A stretch of 44,742 nt of DNA from Anaerolineaceae bacterium (GTDB lineage Bacteria > Chloroflexota > Anaerolineae > Anaerolineales > Villigracilaceae). A program made the position numbers and the translations under genes. Shown here piece after piece: positions 34,556-42,375 of this stretch (positions are counted from its first letter, which is position 1; each line of letters opens with the position of its first letter). The notes beneath the pieces are model-generated. The model worked only from the letters and a program-made list of their open reading frames with translations. It did not search any database and was not told where the DNA came from. Where the stretch lies: contig VFJR01000076.1 of assembly GCA_009885945.1 (NCBI GenBank), positions 1 to 44,742 on the forward strand. The letters are read 5' to 3'.

Positions 34556-35689
34556 ATGAAAATAGCTGTCATTACAAATTCGCGTATCCCATCGCTTACC
34601 GCAAATTCCATTCAAGCCATGAAAGTAACACAGGCGTTAATGCAGTTGGGGCATGATCTACAGCTCTTTGCACCTGCTGAGACTGAACCTGTGACTCGCG
34701 AATCACTGCTTACACATTACGGACTGCGCCTCCTGCCCAGCCTAACATTGCTTCCGTCCATCAAACTACTCAAACGCTTCGACTTTATTCTGCATGCCCA
34801 GCGTGCCGCCAAAAATTTTGACGCAGACTTGATCTACACCTGGCTGCCTCAATCCGCTGTGCTGGGATTATGGCTGGGATACCCCGTTGTATTAGAAATG
34901 CATGCAAATGTTGCCGGCAGAATGGGCGCATGGTGGCTGCGTCAGTTTTGGAAAGCAAAGGGACAAAAGGTGATGACCGTAACTACCTCGGCGTTGAAAA
35001 ATGTTTTAGAACGCTCGACCAAACTCAAGTTTAAAGAAGAAGCGTTAATCATCGCACCCAATGGAGTCGAGTTAGAAAAATATGAAAATTTACCAACTGC
35101 AGATGAAGCGCGCCGCCAATTAAATCTGCCGAATGGTTTGACAGTTGGATTCACAGGTCACATTTACCCCGGGCGCGGCGCGGATCTAATATTTGAACTT
35201 GCGAAGCAAATGCCTCAAACAAATTTTTTATGGGTAGGCGGCACCCCTGAGTTGGTTGAATTTTGGCGTAAAAAATTAAGCGAATCGAAAATGAAAAATG
35301 TAACTATGACAGGTTTTGTAAAACATGAAAGTATCCCGCTCTATCAAGCATCATCAGATATTTTGTTAATGCCATACAGCAACTCTATCTCTGCCAGCAG
35401 CGGGCAGGATATTGCTGAAGTGATCAATCCTATGAAGATGTTTGAATACATGGCGGCGGCACGCGCTATTGTGTGCGCAGACTTGAGCGTACTTCGCGAA
35501 GTTTTAAATGATGGGAATGCGGTATTTTGTGAGCCGGGAGATGTTAGAAAGTGGAAATTGGAAATTGAGGCATTGCTTGACAGCGAATCACGGAGGCGTC
35601 AACTGGGAGATCGAGCAAGGGATGATGTTGAGCTATTTACATGGAGCAAAAGACAGGGCAGGGTGATAAATGGTTTTAAAACTTTATAA
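34556..35689 (+). CDS. glycosyltransferase family 4 protein
   Basis: A 377-residue GT-B enzyme. The N-terminal domain starts MKIAVITNSRIPSLTANSIQ; the hinge holds APNGVELEKYENLP; the donor domain has VGFTGHIYPGRGADLI, VTMTGFVKHESIPLYQASSDILLMPYS and a terminal EVINPMKMFEYMAAARAIVCADLSVLREVL with the EX7E-type acid pair. Likely transfers a sugar from a nucleotide donor during surface glycan synthesis. The ATG has no ribosome site; a possible TTGCAC / CAAAAT promoter (34518-34546) would put the transcript start almost on the ATG, suggesting a leaderless message. The next gene, a membrane protein, follows after 21 bases. Confidence 0.87.
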   Translation: MKIAVITNSRIPSLTANSIQAMKVTQALMQLGHDLQLFAPAETEPVTRESLLTHYGLRLLPSLTLLPSIKLLKRFDFILHAQRAAKNFDADLIYTWLPQSAVLGLWLGYPVVLEMHANVAGRMGAWWLRQFWKAKGQKVMTVTTSALKNVLERSTKLKFKEEALIIAPNGVELEKYENLPTADEARRQLNLPNGLTVGFTGHIYPGRGADLIFELAKQMPQTNFLWVGGTPELVEFWRKKLSESKMKNVTMTGFVKHESIPLYQASSDILLMPYSNSISASSGQDIAEVINPMKMFEYMAAARAIVCADLSVLREVLNDGNAVFCEPGDVRKWKLEIEALLDSESRRRQLGDRARDDVELFTWSKRQGRVINGFKTL

Positions 35690-35710
35690 CTTCATGGTAA
35701 AAGTGGGGAT

Positions 35711-37306
35711 ATGAAGAATTTCAATTCACGCGATCTTTTTTGGGCTTTACCGTTCTCGCTTAGTTTTGGTGGAGTTTTATCCTCCTTACAGCCTGGGAAT
35801 TGGTTCAGCGGCTGGCTCAGCTTATCTTTCATCTTTCTCCTTTGCTTCTTCCTTTTAACTCTTTCGATCAATTGGGCAAAAGATAATCTTTCTGCCAACA
35901 ACCAAAAAACATTAGTATGGATGGTCGTCCTTGCCTTCGCCTTACGTTTTGCAGGAGGCGTGGCAACTTATTTGGCATTGCCGATAAACGGTTTTGAAGA
36001 CGAAGACGATAAAGCGGGCTTTATCTTCACAGACGCGCATCGACGTGATACGCAAGCGTGGGAGTTGTCTCAATCGGAACATCCTATTATCGATGCTTTT
36101 AATAAAAAATTTGCATACGATCAATACGGCGGCTTATTAGCCTTTAGTGCATTTACATATCGCTATCTTTCACCAGATGCGCATCGCCCATTATTACTGG
36201 TATTGCTGGCTTCTTTGGCTGGCGCTTTGGGCTTACCCTTTTTATGGAAAGCCATCTCCTTACAATGGGATATAAAAACAGCCTTTGCTTCAAGCTGGAT
36301 TTTTGCTTTATATCCAGAAAGTATTCTGCTGGGCGGCTCTTCTATGCGTGAGCCTTATTTGATGTTATTCAGCACATTTGTATTATGGGGATTCGTAAAC
36401 TGGATTTTAGGGATACACAATCGTCAATCTATTGTATGGGCTGGGATCGGGATTGCCGGCATGTTATTGGTTTCGCCTGTCATGGCGCTTGTAACAATGC
36501 TGATCTTGGCAGGATGGCTATATTTTTCCAATGAACACAGCCGTATTTCTTGGTGGGCAATCATTCTTACGATAGTGATTTTTATTGCAGGGCTTTTTCT
36601 TCTTTCTGCTGGATTAAATCGCTCCGGACAATTCGAAACATCATCACCACTGAGAATTCTTGCCGAATGGATGAATAAGGCTGTCGAGTGGGATGTATAT
36701 CAATTGGAACGGGATTCGGGATGGGTGCAAAAAGTTTTTAGGGCAATGCCAAATTGGCTTCATTTGCCGTTTGTAATGGTGTATGGGATTTTTCAGCCGG
36801 TACTCCCGGCAACACTAGTTGAACCAACTACATTAACATGGCGCATCATCTCTGTTTTAAGGGCGCTCGGTTGGTATGCCCTACTGCCAGTGTTGGTATT
36901 TTCCCTCGTAGCGGCATCCAGCCAACAGGAGAAAAAGATGCGGCGCTTGTTAACCTGGATCACATCTGTGGTGTGGATCTGGATTCTGATCACTGCCCTG
37001 CGAGGGGGAGGAGATCAATGGGATAACCCACGCTATCGGGCTTTTCTCATGCTTTGGCAAGCGCTTCTCGCTGGATTTGGGCTTGGGTGGTGGATCCAAA
37101 CGCGCAATGCGTGGCTGATGCGGATTCTTGCAATGGAAGGAATCTTTCTATTATTTTTCAGTCAATGGTATGTTTCGCGTTATCTTCAAATCGGTTCACG
37201 TATGTCTTTTGAAGCAATGGTGATTTTGATATTATTTTCATGGGGTGCTGTAATAGGTTTTGGAATATGGCGAGATATAAAGATAAAAATAACTGACAGG
37301 AGTTGA
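35711..37306 (+). CDS. large multi-pass membrane protein of unknown function
   Basis: A 531-residue protein with about twelve hydrophobic spans. After the second or third helix a soluble loop (roughly residues 85-140) contains GFEDEDDKAGFIFTDAHRRDTQAWEL, rich in acids. Such a loop near the N-terminus occurs in GT-C glycosyltransferases and some O-antigen enzymes, so a role in glycan transfer or assembly is possible but not shown. It is preceded by a GT4 gene, and its stop lies two bases before the next start, so these genes are likely one operon. Confidence 0.65.
   Translation: MKNFNSRDLFWALPFSLSFGGVLSSLQPGNWFSGWLSLSFIFLLCFFLLTLSINWAKDNLSANNQKTLVWMVVLAFALRFAGGVATYLALPINGFEDEDDKAGFIFTDAHRRDTQAWELSQSEHPIIDAFNKKFAYDQYGGLLAFSAFTYRYLSPDAHRPLLLVLLASLAGALGLPFLWKAISLQWDIKTAFASSWIFALYPESILLGGSSMREPYLMLFSTFVLWGFVNWILGIHNRQSIVWAGIGIAGMLLVSPVMALVTMLILAGWLYFSNEHSRISWWAIILTIVIFIAGLFLLSAGLNRSGQFETSSPLRILAEWMNKAVEWDVYQLERDSGWVQKVFRAMPNWLHLPFVMVYGIFQPVLPATLVEPTTLTWRIISVLRALGWYALLPVLVFSLVAASSQQEKKMRRLLTWITSVVWIWILITALRGGGDQWDNPRYRAFLMLWQALLAGFGLGWWIQTRNAWLMRILAMEGIFLLFFSQWYVSRYLQIGSRMSFEAMVILILFSWGAVIGFGIWRDIKIKITDRS
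37298..37302 (+). promoter_or_regulatory. ribosome binding site that sets the start of the GarR-like gene
   Basis: AGGAG six bases before the ATG at 37309. An in-frame TTG at 37303 sits too close to this site to be the start. Confidence 0.7.
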
Positions 37307-37308
37307 TC

Positions 37309-38193
37309 ATGAAAATTGGATATATTGGCTTGGGATTAATGGGCAAATCTATTGCTCGTAATATTATGAAGGCTGGGTTTGAAGTAGTTGTACATAATCG
37401 TTCACGCGCGGCAGTAGAAGAATTGGTTGCCGAGGGTGCAATTGCCGCAAACTCGCCAAAAGAGGTTGCGGCGCAAGTGGATGTGATTTTCACCAACCTG
37501 CCAGATACCCCTGACGTGGAGAAAGTAATTCTCGGCGAAGATGGAATCATCACAGGCGGGCGCAAGGGTTTGATCGTTATCGATAACTCAACTATTAAAC
37601 CTGCCTCTGCGCGTATGATCGCAGAAACATTAAAATCAAAAGGCATTTTTTCTTTGGATGCGCCTGTTTCTGGCGGTGATATTGGCGCGCGCAATGGCAC
37701 GTTAACGATCATGGTCGGTGGCGATTCATCTGCCTTGGAAAAAGTGATGCCAGTATTAATGGCAATGGGCAAGACAGTAACGCATGTTGGAGATGCAGGT
37801 GCAGGACAAGTTGCCAAAGCCGCCAATCAAATTATGGTTGCCGCGCAAATGGTGGCAATGGGCGAGTTACTGGTCTTTGCAAAGAAAGCAGGCGTTGACC
37901 CTCAAAAAGTAGTAGATGCGATCAAAGGCGGTGCGGCGCAATGCTGGAGTTTAGACGTGAAACCTGCACGCTTATTTGCCGGCAACCGTACACCTGGTTT
38001 TAAGGCGCGTATGCAATTAAAAGACATGAAAATCATTTTAGAAACCGCAAAGGAATATAATGCCCCCGTTTCCAGTGCAGAGGAACATACAAAGTTCTTT
38101 CAGCAAATGATAGACAATGGCATGGGCGAGTTGGATAATTCTGCAGTGGTGGGAGTCATTGAGAAATTGGCAGGCGTGGGAATTTTGGATTAA
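37309..38193 (+). CDS. beta-hydroxyacid dehydrogenase (GarR / 3-hydroxyisobutyrate dehydrogenase-like)
   Basis: A 294-residue NAD(P)-dependent oxidoreductase: GLGLMG nucleotide loop at 7-12, HNRSRA after the second strand (Arg suggests NADP), substrate motif DAPVSGG at 117-123, and the catalytic Lys170 in AGQVAKAANQ. Family members reduce tartronate semialdehyde (GarR/GlxR) or oxidise 3-hydroxyisobutyrate in valine breakdown; neither can be chosen from sequence alone, though branched-chain amino acid genes elsewhere in the window make the latter worth testing. It lies two bases after the membrane protein gene and its TAA overlaps the next ATG by one base. Confidence 0.85.
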   Translation: MKIGYIGLGLMGKSIARNIMKAGFEVVVHNRSRAAVEELVAEGAIAANSPKEVAAQVDVIFTNLPDTPDVEKVILGEDGIITGGRKGLIVIDNSTIKPASARMIAETLKSKGIFSLDAPVSGGDIGARNGTLTIMVGGDSSALEKVMPVLMAMGKTVTHVGDAGAGQVAKAANQIMVAAQMVAMGELLVFAKKAGVDPQKVVDAIKGGAAQCWSLDVKPARLFAGNRTPGFKARMQLKDMKIILETAKEYNAPVSSAEEHTKFFQQMIDNGMGELDNSAVVGVIEKLAGVGILD

Positions 38194-39086
38194 TGAAAAA
38201 ATATCTGCCGACCTTGCGTGATTTCACAATTATCGGTATTAGTTCTATTATTCAAGCATTAAGCTTGCAAATTTTCTTTGTGCCTGCCAATCTTGCATCG
38301 GGAGGCGTGAGCGGCATTTCACAGTTGATCAATCACTACACAGGCTGGCCCATCGGCTTGATGGTCTTGATTGGCAACTTGCCTTTGTTTGTACTTGGCT
38401 GGAGATTTCTCGGCGGAAAACGGTTTGCTTTTCGAACAGCCTTCGCAATTGTGACCTATTCAATTGTCACTGATCTTTTGTTGAAATTACCTTTATTCGG
38501 TGTGAATGGTGCGGCAACTAGATTAATTAGTGAATTAAGCGGGGATATTTTTCTTAATTCATTATACGGAGCTATCGTCAGCGGAGTTGGATATGGTCTT
38601 GTCTATCGAGCCCGCGGCACAAGCGGCGGGTCAGATATTTTGGCACGCATTTTGAACAACTGGCGCGCGATTCCAATGACACAAAGTTATCTGATTGTCG
38701 ATACGGCTGTGATTCTTTCGGCGGGCTTTGTCTTTGGCTGGAAGCAGGCGTTATATGCAATGATCACACTCTATGTGAGCGGCATCGTCTCAGAAACAAT
38801 TCTCGAAGGCGGAGCAACTGTGCGCACGGCAATGATCGTTACCGCTCACCCAAAACAAATCGCAGACCGCATCATGGATGAATTAAGTCGCGGCGTTACT
38901 CTGCTGGATGGCACCGGCGCGTACACAGGCGAGAATCGTCCCGTTGTATATTGTGTGATTACCCGCGCAGAGGTAACCGCGCTTAAAGAAATTGTGCATG
39001 AAGCAGACCCAGATGCTTTCATGGTGATCGGCGTTGCTCATGAAGTTTTGGGCGAAGGCTTTCGCCCGTTAAAAAGCCAATCATAA
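38193..39086 (+). CDS. YitT family membrane protein (DUF161 plus DUF2179)
   Basis: A 297-residue protein. Five or six N-terminal helices contain the family words FFVPANLASGGVSGISQLIN, GNLPLFVLGWRFLG, and YRARGTSGGSDILARIL. The C-terminal 80 residues form the soluble DUF2179 domain (MDELSRGVTLLDGTGAYTGE, PVVYCVITRAE, DPDAFMVIGVAHEVLGEGF). YitT proteins are abundant in bacteria, yet their transport or sensing role is unclear. The gene overlaps the dehydrogenase stop by one base and ends at a strong bidirectional terminator. Confidence 0.92.
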   Translation: MKKYLPTLRDFTIIGISSIIQALSLQIFFVPANLASGGVSGISQLINHYTGWPIGLMVLIGNLPLFVLGWRFLGGKRFAFRTAFAIVTYSIVTDLLLKLPLFGVNGAATRLISELSGDIFLNSLYGAIVSGVGYGLVYRARGTSGGSDILARILNNWRAIPMTQSYLIVDTAVILSAGFVFGWKQALYAMITLYVSGIVSETILEGGATVRTAMIVTAHPKQIADRIMDELSRGVTLLDGTGAYTGENRPVVYCVITRAEVTALKEIVHEADPDAFMVIGVAHEVLGEGFRPLKSQS

Positions 39087-39122
39087 AAAAAGGCGCCGTC
39101 TTTACGACAGCGCCTTTTTTTA
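39085..39122. terminator. bidirectional terminator between yitT-like and cytochrome b561 genes
   Basis: aggcgc-type arms (about 39091-39100 and 39106-39115) flanked by seven A before and seven T after, so it should stop transcription from both strands. Confidence 0.88.
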
Positions 39123-39129
39123 TCTTATT

Positions 39130-39657
39130 TTATTTTCCGAACCACATCCGGGATAACAAGTTGTCTTTTTTAATAAATTGATGATACATTGCCGCACCAA
39201 AATGCAAAAGAATCAGAGCGAGCATACTATTTCCCAAAATTCCATGGATAAATCTAGGTTGAAAGATGAACAAGTCTTCGGGGATGGCAACACTCCCTTT
39301 TAAAACACCGTCCAAGTTGTACGCCATGCTTAATGCTCCGCCGGAGAACATCATTGCAAAAACACCTATATAAAGAAGCAAATGCACTGCTGAGCTTAAA
39401 TAATTCAACAACGGATGTCCAGCATCTGCAGGCTTTGGGCGTTTGAAAAAAAAGCGGGTGATTAAGCGCACAATGATGAGCAAGCCAATCACTTTTCCGA
39501 AAAGAGAGTGGAGACCCAACAAGGGAACTTCTGCCGAGTTTTGCATAGGACTCATCACAAAAGTCCCCGACAATACGATAAAAATCACAAAGATGGCAAT
39601 CAACCAGTGTAATATTACGTGAACAGGGTGGTATCTCTTAGGTGCTGATTCAGACAT
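39130..39657 (-). CDS. cytochrome b561 family protein
   Basis: A 175-residue four-helix diheme b-type cytochrome: RYHPVHVILHWLIAIF (haem His in helix one), LLGLHSLFGKVIGLLI, HLLLYIGVFAMMFSG in helix three, and LALILLHFGAAMYHQF in helix four provide the expected histidines. It likely passes electrons within the membrane between quinol and a partner not present here. The ATG at 39657 is used because GGAGG lies six bases before it; a longer frame to 39723 adds 22 residues unlike the family. Confidence 0.9.
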   Translation of the reverse strand: MSESAPKRYHPVHVILHWLIAIFVIFIVLSGTFVMSPMQNSAEVPLLGLHSLFGKVIGLLIIVRLITRFFFKRPKPADAGHPLLNYLSSAVHLLLYIGVFAMMFSGGALSMAYNLDGVLKGSVAIPEDLFIFQPRFIHGILGNSMLALILLHFGAAMYHQFIKKDNLLSRMWFGK

Positions 39658-39793
39658 GGGTTTCCTCCGAGGAATGATTTTTATAAAGACGTTATCCTCT
39701 TGCAATCTCTTACAATATAACATGGTGTAAAATACACATGTTCAACAAAAACGTCGCGACTGCGGCGTTCCCTTAACCCTAAAGGAGTACACC

Positions 39794-40222
39794 ATGTATC
39801 ACACAATTATTATCGTTGGCAATGTAGGTAAGGACCCAGAGATGCGTTACACCCCCTCGGGTCAGGCGGTCACCTCTTTTTCTGTGGCTACCAATCGGCA
39901 ATACACAGCAAGCAATGGGGAACAAGTGAAAGAAACCATTTGGTTCCGCGTTTCAACTTGGGGAAAAACAGCAGAAGTTTGCAACACTTATGTTAAAAAA
40001 GGCTCAAAAGTTTTAGTAGAAGGCCGCCTAACACCGGATAAAAACACCGGTGGTCCGCGCATTTGGACTAAACAAGATGGCACTGCCGGCTCATCCTTTG
40101 AAGTAACAGCATCTACGGTACGCTTTCTTTCTTCACGCGGTGAAGGAGATAGTGGTCCCGTTGCGGGTGGCGGCGGTATGGAACATGCCGAAATGCCCCC
40201 AGAAGACGAAATTCCTTTCTAA
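39794..40222 (+). CDS. ssb: single-stranded DNA-binding protein
   Basis: A 142-residue SSB. The OB-fold (residues 1-110) has MYHTIIIVGNVGKDPEMRYT, VTSFSVATNR, ETIWFRVSTWGKTAEVCNTYVKKGSKVLVEGRL and FEVTASTVRFL. A short Gly-rich linker leads to the acidic tip PPEDEIPF, used to dock DNA-repair and replication proteins. AAAGGAG precedes the ATG. It is the first gene of a five-gene operon with DUF3467, translin, a membrane protein and a DNPH1-like hydrolase. An inverted repeat at 39720-39741 overlaps the region where a promoter is expected. Confidence 0.95.
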   Translation: MYHTIIIVGNVGKDPEMRYTPSGQAVTSFSVATNRQYTASNGEQVKETIWFRVSTWGKTAEVCNTYVKKGSKVLVEGRLTPDKNTGGPRIWTKQDGTAGSSFEVTASTVRFLSSRGEGDSGPVAGGGGMEHAEMPPEDEIPF

Positions 40223-40251
40223 GCGTAGCATTGCGCTATTAGGATATTCGT

Positions 40252-40587
40252 ATGACTACTCCCACACCTACACCTAAAGCTCAAGGACTGATGCTGGAAG
40301 TTCCGGCAAACCTTGAAATTATTTACGCCAATCTTGCGCGCATTGCACATTCACCATCCGATATCGTCATGGATTTTGCACATTTACTGCCTGGCGAAGC
40401 CCGTGCAAAAGTGGGCGCGCGCATTGTAATGACTCCACTCAGCGCCAAACTTCTTATGCGCGCATTGCACGAGAATCTGGCGCGCTATGAAGCGGCATTT
40501 GGCGAGATCTCCATCCCCGCCAATAGCACACTGGCAGAGAATCTCTTCCGTCCCTTTCAGCCGCCGGAAGCGCCCAAAGAACCGTAA
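40252..40587 (+). CDS. DUF3467 family protein
   Basis: A 111-residue protein that fits DUF3467 over nearly its whole length: LEVPANLEIIYANLARIAHSPSDIVMDFAHLLPG, ARIVMTPLSAKLLMRALHENLARYEAAFGEI. The family is small, widespread and without known function. The gene lies 29 bases after ssb and its TAA overlaps the translin ATG by one base (TAATG), so coupled translation with translin is likely. The Pro-rich ends are probably flexible. Confidence 0.87.
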   Translation: MTTPTPTPKAQGLMLEVPANLEIIYANLARIAHSPSDIVMDFAHLLPGEARAKVGARIVMTPLSAKLLMRALHENLARYEAAFGEISIPANSTLAENLFRPFQPPEAPKEP

Positions 40588-41279
40588 TGCAAAAGTTGGA
40601 ACAGATCACCGAAGAAATACGAAAAAGTTTTGATGCGCGCACCATTGCGCGTGATCAGGCATTGGCACAGGCGCGGCAACTCACCCGCGCCTGTTCTCTT
40701 GCCATTCGGGCTGTTCACCGAGACGAAGAAAATGTAATGAACGAACACCTAGCCCAAGCGCGCACCCTCGCCGATAAACTGCGCGCCGACCTTGCGCAAT
40801 ACCCTGATCTTTTTTATGCAGGATACACACAAGACGCGCTTAAAGAATTTGTGGAAGCAAATATCACCTGCGCGCTGATACGAAATGAAGCGCTTCAGAC
40901 TCCCGAGAGCCTGCGCGTTGAACCATCAACTTTTCTCAACGGGCTGGCAGAGGTGGTCGGTGAACTGCGCCGCCGCACATTAGACATTCTCCGTCACGGC
41001 TATTCACAAGAGGCAGAACGCTTGCTGGGCGTGATGGACGAAATTTATTCTGTGCTGGTTACCATGGATTACCCTGATGCCATCACAAATGGATTAAGAA
41101 GACAAACTGATCTAGCGCGCAGTATCATTGAAAAAACACGCGGCGATATTACCTTTAGTTTGCGCGGCGAACATTTGGAGCAGGCGCTGGGAGAGGTAAT
41201 CCGCCGATTAAATGGCGATCAAGCCGAGGGTAAGGAAAGAGGCGTGGGTTCTATATCAGTTACGCAGGATGAAAAATAA
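40587..41279 (+). CDS. translin family protein
   Basis: A 230-residue helical protein. The match to translin (and TRAX) is clear in TFLNGLAEVVGELRRRTLDILRHG, LLGVMDEIYSVLVTMDYPDAITNGLRRQTDLARSIIEKTRGDITFSLRGEHLEQAL, which carries the core helices and the C-terminal basic surface. Eukaryotic translin forms rings that bind single-stranded DNA or RNA; its TRAX partner provides RNase activity, and archaeal relatives have been shown to be RNases or binders. The acidic residues E and D in the GEL and MDEIY helices could be active-site residues; this was not checked. Position behind ssb and DUF3467 and before a nucleotide hydrolase suggests a nucleic-acid processing role (inference). Confidence 0.88.
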   Translation: MQKLEQITEEIRKSFDARTIARDQALAQARQLTRACSLAIRAVHRDEENVMNEHLAQARTLADKLRADLAQYPDLFYAGYTQDALKEFVEANITCALIRNEALQTPESLRVEPSTFLNGLAEVVGELRRRTLDILRHGYSQEAERLLGVMDEIYSVLVTMDYPDAITNGLRRQTDLARSIIEKTRGDITFSLRGEHLEQALGEVIRRLNGDQAEGKERGVGSISVTQDEK

Positions 41280-41282
41280 ATC

Positions 41283-41900
41283 ATGGCAAAATTCGTCAGT
41301 AAAAAATATCCGTTGGTTGTTTACACTCACATGATCAATCGCTGGTGGCCCTCCATTTTTTGGTTAGGCGCAGGCTTGCTGGCGTTGGCATGGATACAAA
41401 GCCGCTGGGGCGTTTACATAGAATCACAATGGTGGGGGCTGGTGTTATTTGGGGCCTTTGTAATATTAGTTAGTTTTATAATGTTGATCTTTCGCAAAGC
41501 CGCTTATGTGCGTTTGTATTCTGACCACCTGATGCTGGCAACTCCTTTTTTACGTTTGAATATTTCTTACAAACGAGTGCGCCGCGCAATCACAGCACAA
41601 ATGGCTGGCTTGTTTCCGACAAAGGGTATGTCTAACCGTACGCTGGACATGATGGAACCTTTGTTAAAACGAACAACGATCGTTGTAGAATTAAATGGAT
41701 TCCCCACCAGCCAGACCATGCTGCGTATGTTCCTTTCCCCTTATTTTTTTAAAGACACCACACCTCATTTTGTATTTTTGATCGATGATTGGATGGGCTT
41801 TAGCTCACAACTAGAAAGCCTGCGCAGCGGTGAAGGCATTAACAGCGCGGCGCAAAAGAAAACAGATCAATCCATCCTTTCTCGTTTGCCGCGCAAATGA
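41283..41900 (+). CDS. hypothetical membrane protein with two helices and a soluble C-terminal domain
   Basis: A 205-residue protein. Hydrophobic helices lie near residues 20-40 and 50-70, followed by a soluble part (75-205) starting AAYVRLYSDHLMLATPFLRLNISYKRVRRA, which resembles a PH-like membrane-protein domain such as bacterial PH domain DUF304 proteins. No firm family. It starts three bases after translin and overlaps the next gene by four bases, so it is part of the ssb operon and would place that operon at or near the membrane. Confidence 0.65.
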   Translation: MAKFVSKKYPLVVYTHMINRWWPSIFWLGAGLLALAWIQSRWGVYIESQWWGLVLFGAFVILVSFIMLIFRKAAYVRLYSDHLMLATPFLRLNISYKRVRRAITAQMAGLFPTKGMSNRTLDMMEPLLKRTTIVVELNGFPTSQTMLRMFLSPYFFKDTTPHFVFLIDDWMGFSSQLESLRSGEGINSAAQKKTDQSILSRLPRK

Positions 41901-42313
41901 ATATTTATTTTGCCTGTTCGATCACTGGGGGACGTGAATTTGAAACTGTGTATCAACAGCTTGTTTCTGCCTTGCTGGCAGATGGACACGAACTGCCTAC
42001 TGCGCATTTGGCTGAAAGCAATGTGATGCACATGGAGCAGATCATCGGCGCAGATGAAGTGTATGCACGTGATATACAATGGATCCGAGGCTGTGATGTG
42101 TTAATCGCTGAAGTGAGCGTGCCATCGCATGGCGTAGGTTATGAAATTGCATACGCGTTGAATCTTGGCAAACCTGTATTGTGTTTGTCTCAACAAGGCA
42201 GGAAAGTATCCAAGATGATTACGGGGAATCCTGATGAGAAGTTGAAAAAGTATGAATATGTTTCTGTAGGGGATGCAATCAAGATTTCGCGAGAATTTAT
42301 AGCAAATCATTAA
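41897..42313 (+). CDS. nucleoside 2-deoxyribosyltransferase-like / DNPH1-like nucleotide N-glycosidase
   Basis: A 138-residue enzyme. MNIYFACSITGGREFETVYQQLVSALLADGHELPT is the N-terminal nucleotide-binding region; ARDIQWIRGCDVLIAEVSVPSHGVGYEIAYALNLGKPVLCL holds the conserved Asp and Glu catalytic pair of the NDT/DNPH1 superfamily. The short size and the ACSITGGR start match DNPH1 (Rcl), which cuts 2'-deoxynucleoside 5'-phosphates into base and deoxyribose phosphate, a nucleotide pool cleaner. Last gene of the ssb operon, overlapping the membrane gene by four bases and followed by a strong terminator. Confidence 0.85.
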   Translation: MNIYFACSITGGREFETVYQQLVSALLADGHELPTAHLAESNVMHMEQIIGADEVYARDIQWIRGCDVLIAEVSVPSHGVGYEIAYALNLGKPVLCLSQQGRKVSKMITGNPDEKLKKYEYVSVGDAIKISREFIANH

Positions 42314-42337
42314 TGCAATTAGGCTGTTTAAAAGATT

Positions 42338-42372
42338 AAGCGCTTTGGCGTTTTCGCCAAAGCGCTTTTTTT
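42338..42372 (+). terminator. rho-independent terminator of the ssb operon
   Basis: Perfect 13-base arms (42338-42350 and 42355-42367) around a TTTT loop, followed by seven T on the plus strand. It also lies just past the stop of the minus-strand GT2 gene and may serve both. Confidence 0.93.
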
Positions 42373-42375
42373 ATT

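Noticed and set aside
37158-37826. 222-residue minus-strand frame
   Set aside because: It lies antisense to the membrane protein and GarR-like genes, which have clear family motifs; the frame is a codon-bias shadow.
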